DNA of 64,000 bases from an uncultured Holdemanella sp. (GTDB taxonomy: Bacteria > Bacillota_I > Bacilli_A > Erysipelotrichales > Erysipelotrichaceae), in NCBI RefSeq assembly GCF_934754935.1, contig NZ_CAKVJB010000001.1, positions 69,890 through 133,889 of the forward strand, read 5' to 3'. The position numbers and the translations under genes were made by a program. How positions within the stretch are numbered: the first letter of the stretch is position 1; the number at the start of each line of letters is the position of its first letter. This document shows, one piece after another, positions 58,292 to 64,000 of this stretch. Under the pieces are notes generated by a model. It was given only the letters and a program-made list of their open reading frames with translations. It ran no database searches and was not told where the DNA came from.

Positions 58292-60217
58292 ATGACACAA
58301 AAGAAAGAACCGTTTTATTTAACAACTGCCATTGCGTACACATCTGGTAGACCTCATATTGGAAATACATATGAAATCATTTTATCGGATGCGATTGCTC
58401 GTTTTAAAAGAGCACAGGGATATGATGTATTTTTCCAAACAGGTACTGATGAGCATGGTGTAAAAATTGAAGAAAAGGCAAAAGCTGCAGGAGTGACTCC
58501 ACAAGAATTTGTCGATGGTGTAGCTGCTCAAATCAAATCCAACTGGGATTTAATGAATACAAGCTATGATTATTTTGTACGTACTACAGATGATTATCAT
58601 GTAAAAGAAGTACAAAGTATTTTTAAACGTTTATATGATCAAGGAGACATCTATAAAGGAACATATGAAGGATGGTATTGTACGCCTTGTGAATCTTTCT
58701 GGACAGAATCTCAACTTGTTGATGGATGTTGCCCAGATTGTGGTCGTCCTGTTAAAAAGGCAAAAGAAGAAGCTTACTTCTTCAATATGCAAAAATATGC
58801 AGATCGTTTGATCAAATATATTGAAGATCATCCTGATTTTATTCAACCAGAATCGCGTAAAAATGAAATGTTGAATAACTTCTTACGTCCAGGATTACAA
58901 GATTTATGTGTGTCTCGTACTTCATTTAGTTGGGGAGTTCCTGTTGATTTTGATCCAAAACACGTTGTATACGTTTGGATTGATGCATTAAGCAACTATA
59001 TCACAACTCTTGGTTATCATGCTGAAGGTGAAAGTGATGAAAAATTCAATAAATACTGGCCAGCTACTCACATTATTGGTAAAGATATTTTGCGTTTCCA
59101 CACAATCTATTGGCCAATTATCTTAATGGCATTAGATTTACCTTTACCTAAGAAAGTATTTGGACATCCATGGTTACTTACTGGTAGTGATAAAATGTCT
59201 AAATCAAAAGGTAATGTGATTTATGCCGAAGATTTAGTGGAACACTTTGGTGTCGATGCCGTACGTTATTATTGTTTACACGAAATGCCATTTGCGCAAG
59301 ATGGAACAATTACTTGGGATCTAGTGATTGAAAGAATCAACTCTGATTTGGCTAACATTTTAGGAAACTTAGTATCTCGTACTATTGCGATGTCAAATAA
59401 ATACTTTGGTGGTTTAGTCACAAATCCAAATGTATGTGAACCAGTGGATGAAGAATTAAAGGCTTGTGCTTTAGAGACTAAGAAAAAAGTGGAAGCTAAA
59501 ATGGAAGATCTTCGTGTTGGTGATGCATTAGATGAAGTATTCACATTGTTACGTCGTACAAATAAGTATATTGATGAAACAATGCCTTGGGTACTAGCTA
59601 AAGATGAATCAAAACATGATCGTTTAGCTACAGTTTTATATAACTTATTAGAATCTATTCGTATTTCAGCTGTATTGTTGCACTCATTCTTGCCTGAAAC
59701 AGCTGAGAAGATGTTTGCGTACTTAAATACAAAAGTAACAGACTTAGATTCTTGTGATTCTTTTGGAAACTTAGAAACAGATATTCATGTTGTTGAAAAG
59801 TGTGAACCATTGTTTGCGCGTATTGATGAAAAGAAATTCATGGAAGAATTCAATAAGAAAAAAGAAGAACCTAAAAAGGAAGAAGAAAAAGTAGAAGAAG
59901 TCACAATTGATGATTTTGCGAAACTACAATTTAAAGTCGGTACAATTGTAAAATGTGAACCTCATCCAAAGGCAGATCGTTTGTTGGTAGAACAAGTTGA
60001 TTTGGGTGGTGAAGTTCGTCAAATTGTGAGTGGTATCGCAAAACACTACAAACCAGAAGAGTTGATTGGAAAACAGGTTGTCGTAGTGACAAACTTAAAA
60101 CCAGTAAAATTACGTGGTGTAGAATCAAATGGTATGATCTTATGTGCTACAGATGATAAAGATTTATCTTTTGTCACAGTCGCAAAAGAAATGCCGAATG
60201 GTGTAACTGTTCGCTAA
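58292..60217 (+). CDS. metG: Methionyl-tRNA synthetase
   Basis: 641-aa class I synthetase charging tRNA-Met. The HIGH motif is in SGRPHIGNTYE, KMSKS in GSDKMSKSKGN, and the zinc knuckle pairs are CTPCESF and CCPDCGRP. An anticodon-binding helical domain and a charged linker lead to a C-terminal tRNA-binding (Trbp111-like) OB domain (FKVGTIVKCEPHPKADRLLV). AGGAGG precedes the ATG. Regulated by the T-box leader. Confidence 0.96.
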   Translation: MTQKKEPFYLTTAIAYTSGRPHIGNTYEIILSDAIARFKRAQGYDVFFQTGTDEHGVKIEEKAKAAGVTPQEFVDGVAAQIKSNWDLMNTSYDYFVRTTDDYHVKEVQSIFKRLYDQGDIYKGTYEGWYCTPCESFWTESQLVDGCCPDCGRPVKKAKEEAYFFNMQKYADRLIKYIEDHPDFIQPESRKNEMLNNFLRPGLQDLCVSRTSFSWGVPVDFDPKHVVYVWIDALSNYITTLGYHAEGESDEKFNKYWPATHIIGKDILRFHTIYWPIILMALDLPLPKKVFGHPWLLTGSDKMSKSKGNVIYAEDLVEHFGVDAVRYYCLHEMPFAQDGTITWDLVIERINSDLANILGNLVSRTIAMSNKYFGGLVTNPNVCEPVDEELKACALETKKKVEAKMEDLRVGDALDEVFTLLRRTNKYIDETMPWVLAKDESKHDRLATVLYNLLESIRISAVLLHSFLPETAEKMFAYLNTKVTDLDSCDSFGNLETDIHVVEKCEPLFARIDEKKFMEEFNKKKEEPKKEEEKVEEVTIDDFAKLQFKVGTIVKCEPHPKADRLLVEQVDLGGEVRQIVSGIAKHYKPEELIGKQVVVVTNLKPVKLRGVESNGMILCATDDKDLSFVTVAKEMPNGVTVR

Positions 60218-60399
60218 TGAATGATAAACAAAAGGTTGTTTTTAAACAATTACAACTTGCTGGCCTTGGCATAGTCGTCTTTGTGTTTGGCTTGTTGTAT
60301 CAAGAAAAAGCAATTTCTATTGTAGGAATTGTTATCTTGATTTTTGGTTTATTAAGAACCTACTACATTAAAAAAGTGATTGAGAAATTAGATGAGTGA
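60217..60399 (+). CDS. Small two-helix membrane protein
   Basis: 60 aa: a short polar N-terminus, two hydrophobic helices (about 12-27 and 32-48) separated by QEKAIS, and a Lys/Glu-rich end. Its ATG overlaps the metG stop (TAATG), so it is translated by coupling. No family recognised. A terminator follows. Confidence 0.65.
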   Translation: MNDKQKVVFKQLQLAGLGIVVFVFGLLYQEKAISIVGIVILIFGLLRTYYIKKVIEKLDE

Positions 60400-60418
60400 G
60401 TAATTGCTCATCTTTTTT
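60391..60418 (+). terminator. Intrinsic terminator of metG unit
   Basis: GATGAG (60391-60396) pairs with CTCATC (60407-60412), then six T. Confidence 0.75.
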
Positions 60419-60423
60419 CGTGC

Positions 60424-60450
60424 AAAATAAAAAGGCGACAAACTCGCCTT
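60424..60450 (-). terminator. Intrinsic terminator of the diguanylate cyclase gene
   Basis: On the minus strand AAGGCGA (60450-60444) pairs with TCGCCTT (60438-60432), followed by a T-rich tail. Confidence 0.75.
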
Positions 60451-60452
60451 GA

Positions 60453-61580
60453 TTACTGCATTAAACGATGCATGTTTTTAGCTTCATACATGGAATCGTC
60501 CATTGCGGATAAGAATGTATCGATGTTTTTTCCGTTGTATTTTGCGATTCCAATCGAGAATGATAAATGGAAGGGTTCTTTTGAATGGATATTAAATTGT
60601 CGAACATTGTTTTCAATTCGCTTTTTCAATTTCACGGCTTCAGTATCTGATTGTATTTTTGCGAAAATCACAAACTCATCACCACCCATACGAATGGCAA
60701 CTGAATCTTTATCAATTGAATGTTGTAGAATTTTACTAAACTGTATGAGGGCATGATCACCTGTAAGGTGTCCATATGTATCATTGATAGCTTTAAATTC
60801 ATTGATATCCATCAAGAATCCATATACATGTTTATTTTTAGCATTTTGAAGCTTATTTAGATAATGATTCATGTATTTTCGATTGTAAAGTCCAGACAAA
60901 TCATCAATATAGGATATAGATATTTGAATTTCAATATAAACTAAGATAAATGCGATTGCGACACATAGCCAGATTGTACTAATCCCAAAGAAGAATCCTT
61001 GAATCATGGTACCAATCATACAAGGGATGATAAAGTAATAAATGGGAAAGAAATCTACTAAAGTAGAATCGTTTTTAGCTTTTTGAACAGTATATATACT
61101 TTCGATATAATAAATAAAGACAATGATATACAAAATAAAGTTCATTGGGCCACGGGTATATGTGTTTTCTTTTGAAATATCAAAGATGATGCCGTTGCCA
61201 AATAAATTGATAATGATCAAGATCGTGGCCATCATCAATGGAATGGCTAAGCGTCTTGATTTCTTCTTGATACGCTCAAAATTTCTATGAATATGATATT
61301 CCACGAATAGACACCAACAAAATCCGATGATGCCTGAGATAGCTGAAGCTATTGTATTTGTGAGATATTGCAGAATATAAAAGATAAAACCTGGGCGTGC
61401 TTCAATGATAAAACTAAGCGTTTCATTGATTGTGGCAATAAAGGTGATTATCAGCATAAAGTTGTATGCTTTTTCGTCAAATTGATTCGTTTGCGCAACA
61501 CGAATTCTATATAATAATAAGAAGAGTACTAAAAATGCACCGGTCCCGTTTGCCACTAGTATCTCGGGTATGTTGATCAT
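60453..61580 (-). CDS. Membrane diguanylate cyclase (GGDEF), second
   Basis: 375 aa. Seven or so hydrophobic helices (about 5-215) precede a GGDEF domain with MDINEFKAINDTYGHLTGD and IRMGGDEFVIFA. It makes c-di-GMP. Compared with the protein at 51958, the Arg-Tyr before GGDEF is Arg-Met. No RxxD I-site is seen (DKDSVAI). The helix pattern resembles a 7TM sensor. A TTTGCACAA element lies about 60 bp upstream of the start. Confidence 0.88.
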   Translation of the reverse strand: MINIPEILVANGTGAFLVLFLLLYRIRVAQTNQFDEKAYNFMLIITFIATINETLSFIIEARPGFIFYILQYLTNTIASAISGIIGFCWCLFVEYHIHRNFERIKKKSRRLAIPLMMATILIIINLFGNGIIFDISKENTYTRGPMNFILYIIVFIYYIESIYTVQKAKNDSTLVDFFPIYYFIIPCMIGTMIQGFFFGISTIWLCVAIAFILVYIEIQISISYIDDLSGLYNRKYMNHYLNKLQNAKNKHVYGFLMDINEFKAINDTYGHLTGDHALIQFSKILQHSIDKDSVAIRMGGDEFVIFAKIQSDTEAVKLKKRIENNVRQFNIHSKEPFHLSFSIGIAKYNGKNIDTFLSAMDDSMYEAKNMHRLMQ

Positions 61581-61636
61581 AATTAACTCCGTTTCTTTTT
61601 TTGGTTATCAGTATCATCATAGACTTATTTATGAGT

Positions 61637-61645
61637 TTGTGCAAA
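61637..61645 (-). promoter_or_regulatory. TTTGCACAA element upstream of diguanylate cyclase
   Basis: Plus-strand TTGTGCAAA is the reverse complement of the 9-mer repeated at 48774-48803. The function is not established. Confidence 0.35.
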
Positions 61646-61734
61646 TGAAATAGTTTATATGTTAATTAATCTTTACAAAGATTAAACATAAATTAAGTGA
61701 ATGCTAAATGTTAGTTCAATCGTATCAAGCCATA

Positions 61735-61762
61735 TTGTACTTTATTTAAGGCGTTTTATACT
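61735..61762 (+). promoter_or_regulatory. Sigma-A promoter of the 58-aa protein gene
   Basis: TTGTAC (61735-61740), 16-bp spacer, TATACT (61757-61762), followed by AAGGAGG. Confidence 0.65.
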
Positions 61763-61784
61763 AAAGGTGTAAGGAGGTACAGAT

Positions 61785-61961
61785 ATGACTATGATTAAAA
61801 ATTCAGTGGTAGAACTCTTTATTTTACTACTTTGCGCTTGTACCGTTTTTGTTTATACAATACCAGATACAATCAACACTTGGTTATTAAATTCAGTTGT
61901 GATTGTAGTGATGGGCATTTGTATTCTTAGAATTGCACTTAAGATGATGAATAATAAATAA
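61785..61961 (+). CDS. Small membrane protein, 58 aa
   Basis: A short gene with a strong AAGGAGG 6 bases before ATG 61785. It encodes two hydrophobic helices (VVELFILLLCACTVFVYTI and WLLNSVVIVVMGICILRI) joined by PDTINT, ending in KMMNNK. LCAC resembles a lipobox, but the second helix makes a lipoprotein unlikely. No family recognised. Promoter in front and terminator after it support a real gene. Confidence 0.65.
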   Translation: MTMIKNSVVELFILLLCACTVFVYTIPDTINTWLLNSVVIVVMGICILRIALKMMNNK

Positions 61962-61965
61962 TCTT

Positions 61966-61991
61966 GGCTTTTCCTGATGGGAAAGCCTTTT
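61966..61991 (+). terminator. Intrinsic terminator
   Basis: GGCTTTTCC (61966-61974), TGAT loop, GGGAAAGCC (61979-61987), then TTTT. Confidence 0.8.
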
Positions 61992-61995
61992 CTTG

Positions 61996-62004
61996 TGGTA
62001 TATT
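61996..62004 (+). promoter_or_regulatory. Extended -10 abutting a start codon
   Basis: TGGTATATT at 61996-62004 would place the transcription start at or within a base or two of ATG 62011, implying a leaderless mRNA. No ribosome site is present between them. Confidence 0.4.
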
Positions 62005-62010
62005 ATACAT

Positions 62011-62289
62011 ATGAAAAGGTTTTTAAAAGATATTGCACAAGGTATATATGATGGGCTACAAGAAAATGAAGGAACACATAATCAATATAATTTTCAAGAA
62101 ATCTATGATGTGATCCAAGAATTTGTTTCCTATATCTTTGTTGGCATGATTTTAAGTGTAGGAGCTGTTTTTGGATATCCTTATTATAAGACATTTATAT
62201 CATTAGGTGCACTACTCCTTCTTGTATGGGCATTTATCTTGTATTATTTTTTAAATTCAAATGATTTTAAAAAAATCAAAAAGAAATGA
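62011..62289 (+). CDS. Small membrane protein upstream of PTS genes
   Basis: 92 aa: a soluble N-terminal part of 40 residues (MKRFLKDIAQGIYDGLQ), two hydrophobic helices (about 43-60 and 64-84) and a Lys-rich tail. No family recognised. It ends 9 bases before the EIIC gene and is probably its operon partner. The start lacks a Shine-Dalgarno sequence and may be leaderless. Confidence 0.6.
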   Translation: MKRFLKDIAQGIYDGLQENEGTHNQYNFQEIYDVIQEFVSYIFVGMILSVGAVFGYPYYKTFISLGALLLLVWAFILYYFLNSNDFKKIKKK

Positions 62290-62298
62290 GGAAGAGAT

Positions 62299-63075
62299 AT
62301 GCAGACTATTTTAGTTTTACTTGTGGCCTTTGTCGCAGGTATTGAAGGCATCTTGGATGAGTTTGAATTTCACCAACCCATTGTTGCCTGTACTTTAATT
62401 GGTTTAGTGACAAACCATTTAGCAGAAGGATTATTATTAGGCGGATCTTTACAATTAATTGCCTTAGGATGGGCCAACATTGGAGCGGCTGTTGCACCCG
62501 ATGTTTGTTTAGCCAGTGTGATTTCATCTATATTGATGGTTCATGGGTTAAATAGTGCAATTGAAGCAAGATTCGTGATTGCGATCAGTATTGCGCTTGC
62601 GATTCCGTTATCTTTAGTGGGTTTATCTTTGACAAAGGTATGTCGTAATTTAGCAATTAAACTTGTACACAAGATGGATGAAACAAAAAAGGTTTCATAT
62701 TATCAATGGCTTGGTATTTGTATGCAAGGAATTCGTGTTTTGATTCCAACAATTGTATTATTATTGATTCCATCATCTGTGATTTGTTCGATTTTGGAAA
62801 TGATTCCATTCAGTATTTATAAAGGCTTATTGATTGGTTCTGGCGTAGTTTGTGTAGTTGGTTTTGCGATTGTAGCGAATGTATTAGGATCTAAATTTAC
62901 ATATCCATTCTTTATGATTGGCTTTGGCTTGGCATGTATGACGAACTTATCTTTAATATCTTTATGCTTTATTGGTGGTGGTTTAGTTTGGCTATATATG
63001 TTGTTGAACGCAAAAGAAAAATCAAGTAAAACAAGTGATGATCCATTAGGTGACATCTTAAATGATTATGAGTAG
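62299..63075 (+). CDS. PTS mannose/sorbose-family EIIC (third system)
   Basis: 258-aa membrane subunit. FHQPIVACTLIGLVTNHLAEG and GWANIGAAVAPDVCLASVIS match the EIIC pattern. GAGGAAGAG precedes the ATG. This is the third mannose-type EIIC in the window; the sequence is diverged from the other two. The corresponding EIIA and EIIB are not in view, at least on the upstream side. Confidence 0.9.
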   Translation: MQTILVLLVAFVAGIEGILDEFEFHQPIVACTLIGLVTNHLAEGLLLGGSLQLIALGWANIGAAVAPDVCLASVISSILMVHGLNSAIEARFVIAISIALAIPLSLVGLSLTKVCRNLAIKLVHKMDETKKVSYYQWLGICMQGIRVLIPTIVLLLIPSSVICSILEMIPFSIYKGLLIGSGVVCVVGFAIVANVLGSKFTYPFFMIGFGLACMTNLSLISLCFIGGGLVWLYMLLNAKEKSSKTSDDPLGDILNDYE

Positions 63076-63084
63076 GTGGTTTAT

Positions 63085-63849
63085 ATGAAGAAGAGTACAA
63101 GATTAAAGGTTTGTTTAAACCATCAATATTTACAAGGCTCATGGAACTTTGAGCGTATGCAAAATGGTGGATGGTGCTACGGCTTGCTTCCGGCATTAAA
63201 AGAATTATATCCAAGTAAAGAAGAGTATGATAAGGCTGTAGAACGTCATTTGAAATTCTATAATACACACCCATATGTCTCAGCTCCAATCGTTGGTATT
63301 GTCTTGGCGATGGAAGAAGAAAAGGCAAAAGGTGCCAATATTTCAGATACTTCCATTCAAGATGTAAAGATTGGTTTAATGGGACCGTTGGCAGGAGTAG
63401 GTGATCCAGTGTTCTGGTTTACTATGCGTCCAATTCTTGCAGCTGTTGGTGCATCCCTTGCGTTATCGCAAAATATCTTAGGTCCTATTTTCTTCTTTGT
63501 GGCATGGAACGTATTACGCTTTGGCTTTTTATGGATCACACAAGAGCTTGGTTATAAGAAAGGTACTAAGTTGATTACGGACTTATCCGATACATTCTTA
63601 AAGAATGTAACACTTGCAGCAAGTATGCTTGGAATGTTTGTGGTTGGTATATTGGTTCAAAGATTTGTCTCAATCAATGTAGCAAGTATTCAATCCGATT
63701 TAGATATGGTATTACCTGGAATTCTTTCTTTATGTGTATTCTTTGGTTGTACAAAGATACTAAAAAAAGGTTTTTCACCCGTATTATTAATTGTTATTTT
63801 ATTTATTCTTTGTGTTATTTTAGAGATGGCTGGAATCTTAGTGATTTAA
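63085..63849 (+). CDS. PTS mannose/sorbose-family EIID (third system)
   Basis: 254-aa membrane subunit, slightly shorter than the other two EIID proteins. NYQ-type start: NHQYLQGSWNFERMQNGGWC, then MGPLAGVGDPVFWFT and C-terminal helices. AGGTGG lies 6 bases before ATG 63085; a GTG at 63076 is in frame but overlaps it. Last PTS gene before a response regulator. Confidence 0.9.
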   Translation: MKKSTRLKVCLNHQYLQGSWNFERMQNGGWCYGLLPALKELYPSKEEYDKAVERHLKFYNTHPYVSAPIVGIVLAMEEEKAKGANISDTSIQDVKIGLMGPLAGVGDPVFWFTMRPILAAVGASLALSQNILGPIFFFVAWNVLRFGFLWITQELGYKKGTKLITDLSDTFLKNVTLAASMLGMFVVGILVQRFVSINVASIQSDLDMVLPGILSLCVFFGCTKILKKGFSPVLLIVILFILCVILEMAGILVI

Positions 63850-63964
63850 GTCTAAAAATATGATTTATTTAAGAAGAAAAAGATAAATCAGAAGTTGGGG
63901 GATAAAATATGGAAGTTTATCTTCCAGCTGATATATATAGTTAATAAAGAGAGGTGCATATGCT

Positions 63965-64000
63965 ATGCCAGGTATACTCGTGGTTGAAGATGATGAAAAT
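63965..64000 (+). CDS. Response regulator, N-terminal start only
   Basis: Twelve codons, MPGILVVEDDEN, the first strand and acidic pair of a phosphoreceiver domain. AGAGGTG precedes the ATG. The output domain lies beyond the window. Confidence 0.7.
   Translation, partial: MPGILVVEDDEN

Noticed and set aside
63885..63950. Riboswitch or terminator between EIID and the response regulator
   Set aside because: Only short weak inverted repeats are visible (TGGAAG/CTTCCA), with no T tract or known riboswitch core.

Overview
The window is low-GC DNA from a Gram-positive bacterium, most likely a gut member of the Erysipelotrichia (Bacillota). Reasons: AT-rich codon use, strong AGGAGG-type ribosome sites, U-tailed intrinsic terminators, a T-box leader before metG, the pcrA-ligA-camS-gatCAB gene order, several mannose-family PTS permeases, and a GatA amidase loop that as far as I recall resembles mollicute-type sequences. 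The class is an inference. No rRNA, tRNA or CRISPR array was seen.

Region 1 (1-9500): four tandem, translationally coupled copies of one amidohydrolase (minus strand), then a VanY-type D,D-carboxypeptidase, a ZIP metal transporter behind a palindromic operator-like site, a MATE exporter and an AAA ATPase with a nuclease-like C-terminus.

Region 2 (9500-20840): a compact sigma-54 module. rpoN is divergent from a LevR-type sigma-54 activator whose frame is broken at an A8 run carrying an A_AAA_AAG slippery heptamer. Two near-perfect -24/-12 promoters follow. The first drives SIS / duplicated YjbQ / SIS / degenerate YjbQ, the second drives PTS EIIA / BtpA / EIIB / EIIC / EIID. SIS-YjbQ pairs inside a sigma-54 PTS locus are the least familiar system in the window.

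Region 3 (20840-30900): a HAD phosphatase, a decayed HAD gene, a UTRA-only protein coupled to a full GntR-UTRA repressor, a set of TTGGTATATA-type operators, and a second PTS operon (IIC-IID-IIB-SIS-HAD-IIA-SIS). Its two SIS enzymes resemble the layout of Amadori-product (fructoselysine/glucoselysine) operons. A further HAD and a second MATE protein follow.

Region 4 (30900-38860): accessory DNA with an AAA/PD-(D/E)XK protein, a 33-bp tandem repeat, a decayed M20 peptidase, an Abi_2 defence protein, a hydrolase, an amidohydrolase relic without its HxH motif, an rRNA-methyltransferase-like gene, a 485-bp stretch without a convincing gene, and an unknown 393-aa protein.

Region 5 (38860-60420): mostly core genes: pcrA, ligA, camS, gatC, gatA, gatB, glgP, dxr and metG, mixed with a stand-alone winged-helix regulator, a diguanylate cyclase, a cyclase-family hydrolase, a FIVAR surface protein and an RDD-PHP fusion.

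Region 6 (60420-64000): a second diguanylate cyclase, two tiny membrane-protein genes, a third PTS IIC/IID pair without IIA/IIB in view, and the first codons of a response regulator.
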